DNA of 64,000 bases from Odiellus spinosus (taxonomy: Eukaryota; Arthropoda; Arachnida; Opiliones; Phalangiidae): contig OY987227.1 of NCBI GenBank assembly GCA_963920705.1, positions 23,399,434 to 23,463,433 of the forward strand, in the 5' to 3' direction. The notes under the pieces are model-generated. The model was not told the DNA's origin. It was given only the letters and a program-made list of their open reading frames with translations, and did no database searches. Shown here piece by piece: positions 38,801-52,000 of the stretch. Position 1 is the stretch's first letter, and each line of letters begins with the position of its first letter. The position numbers and the translations under genes are program-made.

Positions 38801-40408
38801 TAAAATAACCTTTTTGAATGAAAGATCCTAAATCACCTCCCAGTCATAATAGGACGCGAGTCTAAATGGAGGGCAATGTCGTCCTAGTACATTTTAGTCT
38901 TCGGAGCTAAAGCTATAGGTCCACTGCTATGGAACAAACCGATAGCGTCTCTCTTACGTCTATGAGTCCCTACAAGAACCTACTAATGGAACCCGAGAAC
39001 TTCAGTGCAGAGATGTCCGGTTTTTCCCTTATTGCTCTCTTATCTCCTCACTAGATAAAAAGTATTTAACCCGTTCTTGGCTATATTTAACTAGCAAAAC
39101 GCTTAAATGGGGTGGAATGACGTCAGACAGCCACTCTCTACTCACCCTGCCTCGGGTACGCATTCCGCCTACAATAGTGGTGTTTACAACACGTGACTAG
39201 CCGTCCCAAGTCCCTTCCCCCATTAACTCTTGTTAAAAACGCTTCCAGACAGAGGACAAAACAGGGTAAAGCAGGTGCTTAACAAAACCCCACACATGCC
39301 CATTCTAAACGCCATTACTCTGGGTTAATTCAAAAGCGCGCAGAGGGTGGGTTTTGGTACTCAAATAACCATAACGTATCCGTTGTGTAAGACAACTTTC
39401 CTTCTGAACTGATTTTTAGTTCACTGTTACTTTCTGGTACAGTTATTTGAATTCCCGAAACATTCCTTGATAATTAAACCTCTCTAAATGGTCATGCGCC
39501 GTAGAGGTATAAATGTTTAAGATTCGTGGGAGCAATCACGTGCTGAGTGTCAATTTTAGTCACGTTAGAAGACAGTATATACCGTTTTGATGTCGGAGCT
39601 CGCCCATGACGATCAGGGGAAATCAAGACGAGGTGGAGGGGGAACCCGCGCGGCTGATCTCTCAGAGTTTGGGTTAGTATTAAGAAGGGCGCGTTGCCTC
39701 GCGGCAGGTGCGAGCGCCATTTTCTTATAAAATTGACAGCTGGCACTTGGCTGGGAACGCCAAGGAATTAAAAAATCCGCCCATCCGCGAATGAAAAAGC
39801 TCAAGATTATCGGTCGGTTTTTGGGCGAATACCGCGATGAGCGATACGACTTGGGAGTCCGCGAATCGAACCTCGAACATACATAGGCGTCCACCGCCGC
39901 CCTCCCCCTAAAATCATTATTATACTTAGGGAGACGAGTGATGAAATATTCTAACCATGACCCAGCCGCCAAGGAGAGGGGACAAACCATTCCCGGACAA
40001 CTAAATTCCAAAAAGATAAACCTTTTTCATTTTCTTTTGACGAAACAATTTGAAATGAGTGGGAGGAAAAAGTAATCCTAAGAAATTGCCAGAAACCACC
40101 TACATTTTTCAAGGTGTTTTTGCGGCGCTGGCTGTACCGAATTTAAGAGTATTAGAAGGTATTACAGCGAATAATATGGTTCACACGACCACATTTTTCA
40201 GTGAAACTGAAGGAAAAGTCTCACGAAATATCCGAGATATCTAAATGTGAGAAATACCGAAATTTATAAACCTCTTTCTACAGAAATTAATAATATTTTA
40301 ACTCGTCACTAAAGTAGATACTGACGATTCAAAATCAGACCTATTGCAACCAAACAAGACATAACGCCTAACAAAAACATGGACATAAGTTTTAAAAAAT
40401 TTCAGAAA
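35824..40408. other. Gene-free stretch apart from one 337-bp element
   Basis: A 127-codon minus-strand frame (36034-36417) has no recognisable domain. The motif TTTGACCTTTCCAAAACGG followed by AGTGTGAACGCA near 36150-36190 recurs diverged at 28520-28575, so it overlaps a dispersed repeat. Nothing else has clear ends. Confidence 0.5.
37034..37370 (+). mobile_element. 337-bp element, copy 5
   Basis: Perfect target duplication TCAAAAG at 37027-37033 and 37371-37377. Subfamily with GTTAGAAGGGG. Confidence 0.95.
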
Positions 40409-41240
40409 TAAATTTTAATTTCTAATAAATTTTGTGATTTTAATTTTAATTTCTAATAAATTTTGTGATTTTAATTTTAATTCCTAATAAATTTTGTGAT
40501 TTTAATTTTAATTCCTAATAAATTTTGTGATTTTAATTTTAATTCCTAATAAATTTTGTGATTTTAATTTTAATTTCTAATAAATTTTGTGATTTTAATT
40601 TTAATTTCTAATAAATTTTGTGATTTTAATTTTAATTTCTAATAAATTTTGTGATTTTAATTTTAATTTCTAATAAATTTTGTGATTTTAATTTTAATTC
40701 CTAATAAATTTTGTGATTTTAATTTTAATTTCTAATAAATTTTGTGATTTTAATTTTAATTTCTAATAAATTTTGTGATTTTAATTTTAATTTCTAATAA
40801 ATTTTGTGATTTTAATTTTAATTTCTAATAAATTTTGTGATTTTAATTTTAATTTTTAATAAATTTTGTGATTTTAATTTTAATTTCTAATAAATTTTGT
40901 GATTTTAATTTTGATTTCTAATAAATTTTGTGATTTTAATTTTGATTTCTAATAAATTTTGTGATTTTAATTTTGATTTCTAATAAATTTTGTGATTTTA
41001 ATTTTAATTTCTAATAAATTTTGCAAATTTAATGTTTATTTCTAATAAATTTTGCAAATTTAATGTTTATTTCTAATAGATTTTGCAAATTTGATGTTTA
41101 TTTCTAATAGATTTTGCAAATTTGATGTTTATTTCTAATAGATTTTGCAAATTTAATGTTAATTTCTAAACAATTTGTGAATCTAAAGTTTCATTCTAAT
41201 AAATTGTGATTATAACGATTATTTCTAATAGATGTTGTGA
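40409..41240. repeat. 31-bp minisatellite, about 26 units
   Basis: Unit built from AATTTTAATTTCTAATAAAT and TTTGTGATTTT; the last units change to TTTTGCAAATTTAATGTTTA. Very regular in the centre, decaying to the right. Confidence 0.93.
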
Positions 41241-41256
41241 TTTTAATGAGCTAGTT

Positions 41257-41510
41257 CAGGGTTTCGGTTTTTTCAAATTCAAATTCCTTGATTTTTCCAG
41301 GTTTTTCCCTAACCTTTTCCAACGATTTTCCCTGACCGTTTCCGCCAAAACTATACATTTTCAAATATTTATGTAGATAAGGATTGCAATTTCCTGGCTT
41401 CTCGAAATTCCCTGACTTTTTAAAATATCTTAAAATGCCCCGAGTTTTTGGCTCATTATCAAATTCCCTGACTTTTCCCTTTCCTTTGGGTTTGCCAATC
41501 TTGTTTTCCT
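41257..41510. repeat. TTCCCTGAC-family fragment
   Basis: Begins CAGGGTTTCGG and contains TTTTCCAGGTTTTTCCCTAA, CCAACGATTTTCCCTGACCG and AAATTCCCTGACTTTTCCC, closely matching 1500-1560 and 2030-2115. It abuts the 31-bp minisatellite on its left. Confidence 0.6.
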
Positions 41511-42035
41511 TAAAATTCACTCGAAACACTGTCTCACCTCCAAAAATTTAATTTATGGAAAAACATTTTGGGGAAATGTTTCAACCGTAAAAATAACTTT
41601 TCAAATAAAGAAAATTCCCGGGACGCGAATAACTATTACGAAATATTCGTATAAAAGCCCGCGTCAATAAATTCCCGGGCACGTAACTCGTTTTTCGTTG
41701 AACGTTTACTTCACCACTAAAACTAGTATTAATAATCTACGAAGAAATAAAAACACAAGTTTTCCCACCAACAAAAAAAAAAAAAAAAAAAAAAGCGGAT
41801 AGCATTGGTTGTTCATTCGTTGAATGAATAAAATTGAATATAACAACTTTAGCGTGTATGCAAAATTAAATATTAAAATAACTATAGTAAAAACAAACTG
41901 CATGGCACGCGTTTTTGAAATATTAGTAAAGGAAAACAAGTAGTTAAAAGGAAACTTGGAGATAAAAATGGAAAAGCTTTTTTTGGGTTCAATATTATAG
42001 GACAACGGTACTTTTAACCAAATTTACTAGAAATA

Positions 42036-42775
42036 TGGTGATTTAGGGACCAAAATCACAATTTTATGGTGATTTAGGGACCAAATTATGATTTTATGGT
42101 GATTTAGGGACCAAATTATGATTTTATGGTGATTTAGGGACCAAATTATGATTTTATGGTGATTTAGGGACCAAAATCACAATTTTATTGTGATTTAGGG
42201 ACCAATTTATGATTTTATGGTGATTTAGGGACCAAATTATGATTTTATGGTGATTTAGGGACCAAATTATGATTTTATGGTGATTTAGGGACCAAATTAT
42301 GATTTTATGGTGATTTAGGGACCAAATTATGATTTTATGGTGATTTAGGGACCAAAATCACAATTTTATGGTGATTTAGGGACCAAAATCACAATTTTAT
42401 GGTGATTTAGGGACCAAATTATGATTTTATGGTGATTTAAGGACCAAATTATGATTTTATGGTGATTTAGGGACCAAATTATGATTTTATGGTGATTTAG
42501 GGACCAAATTATGATTTTATGGTGATTTAGGGACCAAATTATGATTTTATGGTGATTTAGGGACCAAATTATGATTTTATGGTGATTTAGGGACCAAATT
42601 ATGATTTTATGGTGATTTAGGGACCAAATTATGATTTTATGGTGATTTAGGGACCAAATTATGATTTTATGGTGATTTAGGGACCAAATTATGATTTTAT
42701 GGTGATTTAGGGACCAAATTATGATTTTATGGGAGGTTTAGGGACCAAATTATGATTTTATGGAAGGTTTAGGTA
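42036..42775. repeat. 30-bp minisatellite, about 24 units
   Basis: Unit ATGGTGATTTAGGGACCAAA plus TTATGATTTT, with a 31-bp variant ACCAAAATCACAATTTT at positions about 42047, 42171, 42351 and 42382. The right flank reads GGTTGGAGCCCTG. Confidence 0.93.
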
Positions 42776-44305
42776 TTTTAGGGACCTGGTTGGAGCCCTG
42801 CTGTTTAATTATTGGATAATATTCATCCGTTGTGCGCGAACTAAATCTAAATTATGGCGGGGCGTCATGTCACCGTGACATAAAACAGCAAAATATTGGA
42901 GAAACTGAATTAAATCGTTGTATTTGAACTATCTATTGAAATGTGACCTGTTATAAGTTCAAATTAAATTTATCATTAATGCATTCTTATCTTAAAAAAA
43001 TTAAAATAAAAAGATGTAGTGTGGTTGGGCGGCGTTTCCCTTTTCAACTCTTATATCAAAGAAAATAGTATTAGTGGCATGCACGGCGTGATAAGATATG
43101 CTTGGCATTAACATGAACGCCAAGACGGGTTTTTCCTGTATATATTAAGGTTTTCTTATTTACGTGATAATTTTAAAGTTAGTTTTTATCCAGCTATACT
43201 CGAGGAACGAGCATTGTTTGAGTACAATGAAACGAGGACAAAAAACGCCATAAAACTTCGTTTTTAATCTCGTGCGGGGGTGTCTAATGTCAAATAAGAT
43301 TTAAAACTCCAGTAAGCCAGGACTAAGATACCTCAACAGCCTTGGGTTTTTTGTTCTCTTACATCGTTAGAAAATTATGATATTCCAACTAAAGAACGTA
43401 TATAATCTTAATACTGAGACGAACTGAAAGTTAGAACATTATTTTTCGGATATGGTTACCGCCTAAGTTTTTTTTTTGAAAGAATAAAGGCATAAAAAAC
43501 TCTTTCTTTACAAAATCCTGGTTGGGGACAAGACGTTATTACCGAGATAAAAACGCACGACTTAGTTGAAACAAGCCGTCTCGTTTGGATTTAAAATGAG
43601 TACATATCATTATTGATGAGCGCTTCTACCGAGTGACATTATCAATACGACAGGGATTACACAAGGGGATAAAACCCACATTGAGGGATTAAGGGATTAC
43701 GCGAATAAGTGATAGTACTATTTATTTCACGTATATTAAGTTATTTAGATTATTTTATATTGAAAGATATACAAGGCCGTAACCACCTGGTTATGATGAG
43801 TAGTAAGAAACTATTACTATATGGGCAAACTTTTGAATTTTTTCGTATCTGTGGCTAGAAATTAAAATTGGCCGAAATTCTATACTCTACCCCAAAAGAT
43901 AATGATTATGATTTCTTAGTTAAGTTTAGGTTTGGTTAGATTTGCTTATTTATATTTGTTTTCGGTTGTAAAACTAAAAAATATAATTTTTCTATTTTAT
44001 AATTTTGGGTTTATTTTTTTATACATTATAGCTGATTTCCCCACGCTCGAATCGAGTGTTTTTTAGTTTCCCGAAACTAGAGACAAGGGTTAAAAATTAA
44101 CTGCAAATAATTGGTTCAAATGATCAACAATTAAGGGGTCCATTTGATCGTGTATTTATACTTTAAAATTGCCCTGGTTATTTACCGTAATGGGCTAGGA
44201 CTCATCCTGGCTAGGGTAAATATTTCACTATCTTAAAATTAAAGAGGAAAGTCTGGGATACAAAATAAAATTGGCCTAATTACTAGCCTTTTCCAAAGAA
44301 ACCGG

Positions 44306-45180
44306 GTAAAAGGGCCTTTTGTTAGGCCTAATTGTCAACATACCGAAAAAAATGGACAAAATCAGCCGGTTTATCTTATACTTAAATGAAAATTAACACT
44401 TACATTTAATCCCTCGAGTGTAGTAATCCATTAGACAACTCTCGCACTAATTTGTCTTTTAAACACGATTTAAACACGCTTTAATTAATAAGTAACCGGC
44501 ACAGATACGGCCGACCCCGTAGAAGCGACCTCTCGCTCACCGCGGTTCCGCCTACAACTCATCGTCCTCTACATCAAATAAAAGCGCGTAAAATGGCCTT
44601 TCGTTAGGCCTAATTTTCCACACAATGAAAAACGGCGAAAATCAGCCCGCGTATATCTTAATCTTAAATGAAACTTAACACGTGAAGTCCAACGTGTAGT
44701 AATCCATTCAGCATACTTTTAGTCAACTCGCGCGCCTTTAATTGGTCTTTTAAACACGCTCAAATTAAGAATTATAACCGGCAAAGACACGGGCGACCCC
44801 GTAGCCGCGACCTCTTGCTCACCGCAGCTCCGCCTAAAACTCATCGTCCGCTACATCAAATAAAAGCGCGTAAAATGGCCTTTCGTTAGGCCTAATTTTC
44901 AACACAATGAAAATTGGCGAAAATCCGCGCTAGCATCTTAATCTTAAATGAAACTTAACACGTGAAGTCCCGCAAGTGTAGTAATCCATTCAGCATACTT
45001 TTAGTCAACTCGCGCGCCCTTAATTGGTCTTTTAAACACGATTTAAACACCATTTCATTAATAATTAACCGCGACGTTTTTCGGTCGACCCACGATGCAG
45101 ACGGTCGACCCCGAAGGCGCTGCCGCGACCTCTCGCGCTCAGCAGTTCCGCCTAGACCTCATCGTCTTCCGGTCGCGCGA
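44306..45180. repeat. 282-bp satellite, three tandem units
   Basis: Units begin at 44306, 44588 and 44870 with GTAAAATGGCCTTTCGTTAG (first copy diverged). Each holds AGTGTAGTAATCCATT, TTAATTGGTCTTTTAAACAC and a GC-rich end with CGACCCCG and CTCATCGTC. Period between starts is 282 both times. Confidence 0.85.
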
Positions 45181-45362
45181 ACCCGCCAGTTTTAAATTAG
45201 GTAAAAAATATATATAATGATTTAAAATGATATGGCTCTCGAATAAGATTGGAAATTAATGATATTTAAGGGCGTAATTAAAATAATCAGTTTTAAGCGT
45301 TATTTGGCCTATTTTACTTTATTTAAATACGTGTTTTTTTTGGTACAACAAACATTGTTGTT

Positions 45363-45640
45363 TTGCCAAAAGGTTGGATTTTTTGCAAATGGTTGGAATT
45401 TTTTTGCAAATGGTTGGCAATTTTTTTACAAATGGTTAGAATTTTTTTGCAAATGATTGGAATGTTTTTGGCAAATGGTTGGAATGTTTTGACAAATGGT
45501 TGGAATTTTTTTGCAAATTGTTGGATTTATTTTCAAATGGTTGGAATATTTTTGCAAATGGTTGGAAATTGTTTATAAATGGTTGCAATATTTTGCAAAT
45601 GGTGAGAGTTTTTTCAAATGGTTGGAAATGTTTTTCGAAG
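45363..45640. repeat. Degenerate repeat of about 22 bp (TTTTTTGCAAATGGTTGGAA)
   Basis: About 13 units of GCAAATGGTTGGAATTTTTT with length variation. Open frames on both strands come from the repeat. Confidence 0.85.
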
Positions 45641-45997
45641 AAGTGTAATTGGGAAAATGGTGGGAAAAGTTTGGAAAAATTAGAATCTCTGCTGGTGTCC
45701 AGCCTGTTACTAATTCTCTCCATATATGTAAAATATTATAGGTCCATTATAAAACGCGGCACGCGCCAAATATGTCAATTACGTATACATATGTATTTAT
45801 AATATTTCAGACATTTGAAACACACTCGTAAACTATGTGAAAATAAGCTTGGTACATTTGTCGAGAAAACACCCTTTAAACGGCATTAACCCTTGACTTT
45901 CGTTCGAGATGCGAACCATCCCACAAGTCCGCTCGTGATTACTTAAAGTAAATTCTGGCCAGCTAAAAAGAGACTCGAGGAACTATACTGATAGAAT

Positions 45998-46334
45998 CAG
46001 AAGCCGATGAAACCCTCCTTTGAAGTCTATTACTCCCGGGTCTTGTCTACCCCTCTCTGTATGGGTTAGTTTCAAAAAGCGCGATTCGTACGCCTCCTAA
46101 CGGTAGATATTTTCGGAGCGGGAGTTCGTCGAGCGAATATCTCTAGCAGCCTTGGAGTTCGTCAAAAAAACGTCGTCGTTTGTGGAGAGAGAGAATTTCC
46201 AATTTTCCGTAGACAGGGGATATGAAGTAGGACCCCTCCGATCTCGTAAAATTGGGAATTTTACCCATACAGAGAGGAGCGCTATATGGAACATTAGAGT
46301 AGTAGACTTCAAAGGAGGGTTTCATCGGCTTCTG
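45998..46334 (-). mobile_element. 337-bp element, copy 6 (reverse orientation)
   Basis: Perfect target duplication ATAGAAT at 45991-45997 and 46335-46341. Subfamily with GATCGGAGGGG when read on the element's forward strand. Confidence 0.95.
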
Positions 46335-46341
46335 ATAGAAT

Positions 46342-48479
46342 TAAAATTACGAAACGTGTACCAAAAGGGGTGTATATTGTATACCACATGCACTGATGGG
46401 TTTCGTCCGGTTTTACCCAAAAAATAATTTTGCTCGTAATCGCACATAGGGAGGTTTCGTTTCTTCGAAAACGCTATAGTTTCAGTCGCAGCGGGGGCAT
46501 CTATATCGTTTTTATAAAAACCAAAGCAAACCCTTTTGGCAAAAACGTTTTTTGAAATAATATCTATAGCGATATTATGGTTTTTTTAAAGAAAAACGCC
46601 CCAAAAACTCCTATTAAACGGACAAGTACTCCCACCCAATTATAGACGCCCAATTTTCGACCCTTTCCATCAAATTATTCTCAACTAGAATACCAAAAAA
46701 TTAAAGGGTTTGTTTTTATGACTAGGAGTAACTAAGTGTAATAAGATCCAGCACCAAGAGTTCATAGTTTTAATTAAAAAGGTGCAGACATTTTCTATTA
46801 GCTATTTTAATAGATAGATCTATTTATGAAATAGATAAAGAACTTTTTACAGGGACGCACACATCGTAGGTTGAATTTTAGACGAAATTGGTAAACTTAG
46901 AGAGAGACAGAGGTCGGCGCAGGGGTGTGAGAGCATTCAGAGAAGAAATATGTGGAGGAGCACCATCTACAGTTTTTATTTCGTGATGTAATTCGCGTTG
47001 CCTGTTCGTCTGTTACGATTACTTGGAATGGTTCGATTATCCGATTACTTTTTTATGGTTAATTTCAAGATTAATACCGCTGCTAAAGACAGTCAAAAGT
47101 AAAGGTAAAAGTCACATGATTGCACGAGTAATCGTTGAAAATAATCGTCAATGAACTTGGTAGACCGATTACCGAATTTGGTGATTACTTTTAAAAGAAA
47201 TCCGGGTTTGATTACCAGCCGAGTCAGTTGTAAATTAAAACGTAATATATGCATATATTTAAGTAGATTCATTTTTTTCTGGTGGCTATAATTCTTAAAT
47301 TAAGCTAGAACTAATTATTTCATGGTAATAGTTATTCAATTTACTCTTAATTTATTTCACAAAAGATATTTACGAAACTGTATTAAGTATGAGAGGATGA
47401 ATTTTGAATATCTTTGTCTGTAAATGTTCTTAGGTACATAAATCAGTTCTTGGTATAAAATTTTTAAAGAACCATATCTGATTTTCATTATACTCCAAGG
47501 GTTAGTAAATTTTATAAATATTCCTTTCCCGCATGAAACTAAAGTGAGAGGAGTTTAAATTTAAAAAACATATGCAACAAACCCTTGAAATTTAAAATTT
47601 CAATCCGTGCTCGTTCCTCTCGTAATAATAATGAAAATTGGCTATTTAAAATGATTACGTACATTAAAACGTTTTAAAATTGAGATTATACTTAGGCAAA
47701 ATGATCGGTAATTGAAAAGATATGGTCGCGACCATTATGTAGCCGGAATATTACTCCTGAATTTTAAATTAAATACGCGTTTAGAATATTGCGCGCTTCG
47801 TCTATGCGAGATAAGACGCCCACTCGAAAAATAAAATACGTTCTATAATAACGTTATTTAATTTAATAGCGAACGCGAGCAATTTCGGTTGGTTTTTGAT
47901 CGAGCTTACAGACTTATTTTCTTTTAATTTGGGCCTTGGGGGTGAGGTATAGAGTGAAATAGAGGCAGGGAGAGCTGAATTAAACACAGCCCCTCTTTCT
48001 ATTAAATTGGTTCGTCGTTAATCTTTTAACATTTTTGGATTTTTATGTTTTGACCCTACGGGACCAATTTAGGCTAAAATTACAATTTTACTTTGGACGT
48101 TGCGCCTCGAACGTGATTTGGATACTTTCAGCGGACACGTCTCCTTTACCGAGGCTTTGTGGGGTAGGGGGGGAATTGATTGACTTTTAAGAATACATTT
48201 AATTAATTTAAGAGAGAATTATTATATTTAGACAGCTTTTAATCTTATTTCTATTCCATCCCTGTAGTCCATGCAATTTTTCCGCCTCTAAACGTCACAA
48301 CATATACAGGTGTGCGCAAGGTTTGGGCGGCAAAGGCCGTATCAAGGGGTTAAATGAATACAGCCTTTGGTAGGAGAGGGATCCCCCCACTTTTGACTTG
48401 GCCCTTGTAAACAAGGCCCAAAATAGTCACAACCTGTTCGTTGTTAAAAACATTATTGGAAAACAATACCTCTTGCACA
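46342..48479. other. Gene-free stretch
   Basis: AT-rich with no reading frame, tRNA or element ends that I can support. Confidence 0.5.
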
Positions 48480-49040
48480 GTTGATTTGGGTCCACTTGAT
48501 CGACTCCCAAATGATCGACAAGAGGTCCACTTGATCGACACCCAAATGATCGACTCACAATTGATCGACTCCCAAATGATCGACAAGAGGTCCACTTGAT
48601 CGACTCCCAAACGATCGACAAAGGGATCAAATGATTGATGCCTAATCCCAAATTACCGACAACAAAGGGTGCATTTGATCGTTTCCCAATTGGTCAACTT
48701 CGTAATAACGATTATAAATAGATTAACCAACCTAACCTAACCTAAACCTAACCTAACCTAACCTAACCCAACCGACAAACGAGTACTCTGACCCCATTTT
48801 CACGGAATAATTATTATTTGAATTAGTTCTTATTTATATACCATAATTTAACCTTTAATAGTTTCTTGCAAAAAAACTTTGACCTATACTCGTTACTCGC
48901 TAAAAAACTGGGCTGTCGATCAATTGGAATGGCTTGTCGATCAAATGGGAGTCGATTAAATGGAAGTCGATCAAACGGGAGTCGATCAAACGGTAGTCGA
49001 TCAAACGGACTCCTTGTCGATCAATTGGAAGTCGAGCAAA
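48480..49040. repeat. Inverted GATCGA arrays flanking a telomere-like array
   Basis: Left (48486-48625): units TTGATCGACTCCCAAATGAT and GATCGACAAGAGGTCCACTT. Right (48913-49035): the opposite strand of similar units (GTCGATCAAACGGGAGTCGA). Between them lies the CCTAA array at 48729-48772. Confidence 0.8.
48729..48772 (-). repeat. Interstitial TTAGG-type telomere repeat
   Basis: About nine CCTAA units (TTAGG on the minus strand) with one extra A and a final CCCAACC. TTAGG is the ancestral arthropod telomere repeat. A short GGGTTAGGTTAGGTTAG stands at about 12352-12368 as well. Confidence 0.8.
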
Positions 49041-52000
49041 TGAACCTAAGCCGCACAGTTAATCAGTTAAATAAACTGATTAAACCTCGGTTAATTACAT
49101 GCCTCGTCTGACGAGAGTATAACTCATTTTGATTTATAGAACACGTCCCTAAATTTATGCCAGCAGACTTATCAAAAACACCCTGTATGTAGAATTTCAA
49201 ATATTTTGGCCAGACATCTTTCAAAGACTGTCCCGCCACATTCAATTCCCCCTTAGGATTTAGATTCTGTACGTGTCATTTCGCTCAACAATTGGGTAAC
49301 CAAAGACGCTAAGCCGCAAATAATAAAAAAAAAAAAAAAATCCAAAGCGTACGGTGTATATCAATCCATAATCAAAGCTATACTATCTTTTACACCGGCT
49401 TAGAAGAGACTAAAATATTATAGTACAAACGCGTTAAAATATCCTTCTCTAGCGTGTCCCATCCAAGAGTGTAATAAGAAAATAATATGAAAGATTTCAT
49501 AAAAAATTGTTAGCTCGGCTTATCTGGATTCCGCGGGATAATACGGAAGAAAAAAAACCTTATCGAAGGTAACCTCCAGATGGCAATAGCGCGGCCAATC
49601 AACAACGCCAGCACTAACTTAATAATAATAATGATAATAAAGGGGGGTCGTGGTCGGGGATGATAAGAAAAAGGTGGCCATACATAGGAGGAAAGGAGCT
49701 TTGAGGAGGTGGACCCCAAATGCCATTCTACAGGAAAATATATAGTGTGTGTGTATTTATACTCTATAGTGTTGCGGCCACGCAATAGTTGACGCGGCGC
49801 TATCATTCCACACCCGCATTATGAACCGGACCCCCATGATTAAAGGAATACTACAACTAAATAAGAGTTTTTTGAATAAAGTAAATCAGAAACCCAAATT
49901 GTCATCAAGAACCTATGGAGAGGGTCCGTGACCCGTACTTAACTTTCCTGTAATATTAACCCCTTTCTTGGGTCGTCATCTTGTGGTGGTGAGGTCCTAG
50001 AGGGGCTCTTCTGATCCCTCATGGAACCCAAACTAACCACGACCTATACCCTGTTTCCGCGGTCACCATGTCTAGAGGTCGGGGTTTGAACAAGATTATC
50101 CATAAATAATTGGTTAATCAGTTAATCATAAAAATAATCGGTTAATTATTCGCGATTACATTGCATTTATCATAGACTTCCCGTGGATAATTTCAAAATA
50201 TGAATAAAGATAAAACAAACAGAAATTATCTTATCCAAACCCTGACCTCTAACCATGTCCTTATGGACCTCCGTCTTCGGTGTTGCCTGTAATGAAGTTC
50301 TGAACATCTCATAGAGTTGGGAAAGACTAATGGCGGCTTGCTTTTAGCACAAGGAAAGGCGCGTTATACTCTCTTCAGACGAGACGTTATTGGTCGGTTT
50401 AATCAGTTTTAACATTGGTTTATTTAACCGAAAAGGCTATGTAAACATTGGTTAAATCTAATTAAACCGGCTAATTACGCCAAGCGAATTAAACCAATCA
50501 GAGCGTTGAAAAAAATCGTGATAGAATGCCGACAGACAGACAAACCATCCTCAACCTTAATTAGGAACGTACACGCAGTTCGTCAACAATCGAGACATAT
50601 CCTAGCTCCTCTAAAATAATTCGAACCAGGGCAGCGAGCTTTGTAAGTGGTGTTTGCGTTTAGAATTAGATATCACTGACACATTTCTAGCCATCGAGGT
50701 CTAAAAATAATTTCGAGGTTGTAGTTTTCCTTTGATCTTCTAGCTAAGATGTATGGGAGAACGCCTTGGGGTCATTTTTGTGGCGCTTATAAGCTCGCTA
50801 TCGGGAAGACTTTGTTGAAGATTATTTTATTATTGCTATGGATAAATGATCAAGGCGAGTCCCCCATCAGCCAACTTCCCCCGAGATATTTTTCAGGTGT
50901 TGCGATCATTCAACATAGTCATATATTTATTCGCGAGTTATTCGAGACAACGCTTACGAAGGTGAACTGCCTGGTATTTAACTCCCATTTTATAGCATCT
51001 CTTCCGCATTTACGCTTCATTGACTGAAACAACTCGAACAGTACATTTTCACCCTGAGATTTTCGTATAGGATGCTTGGTTGGCTGGCCCGGGGTGGCTT
51101 CGTTCAATGGTATTCATTCTTTGTCGACCCTTAGATTTTTTAAATCATACATATACTATTTGTTGCGTGTAGCCGCTTCAACAAGTACCCTTAGGCGACG
51201 TTTCCCCCGAAATATGTTTACTAAATACCGTCAGTAACACGCGGAAGAAATTATCCAATATAATGATTATCCACTAATACAATTTTAAGTCCCTAGTAAG
51301 CTGTAAATTACTACGCGGAGTAACACGAGGGTGCGGGAAGAATTATTGCAGTATATACATCCTGGTTTACGATAAAATTACTAATTACATCACAGGGTAT
51401 ATTATTAAACGTCAATGGCTGATTGTAAAATAGCTATGGCTCAAGAAAAGTTTCAAAATATTAGAAAAAAAAAATATATTGTACGACGAAGCCTATTACA
51501 AAATTTTATAGGGATAATGAACACGAGTACCGTAACCCGTTATTTTTAAATCATTATAGAAGCGTTAAAATATGCACAAAAAGATTATTAAAACGTATCA
51601 AACTTTTCACTTGCAGTTAATTAACAAACGTTGCTACTTGAAGCAGCTAAGCCTATCCTAATTTACAAAATTTAAGAGCCCCCAAAACACGCGCTTTTAT
51701 TACCGTGTAATCGCTGTACACTCTGGTTGAAATGATTACGTAATAACTCTAATTATTTATACGAAGCGTAGTCAGGCGTAATCATCGAGGTCATTTTGTA
51801 ATCACTGTAAACGCGTAATAATTCCATAATCACACCGTAATCGCTACCAAATCTCATAGTAATTGCGTAGTCGCTCCGTAATCGATGGTTAATCAGAGTA
51901 CTCAATTACGTACCGTAATCACTCGCGTAATCAGCGTAATCACAGTAATCGGTGTACAGAAAATGTTAAGTGATCAATCCGCGATAGAGTTAAGCACGCT

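Noticed and set aside
39492-40011. Overlapping minus-strand frames in a GC-richer patch
   Set aside because: No motif, no splice structure, and the two frames overlap each other out of phase.
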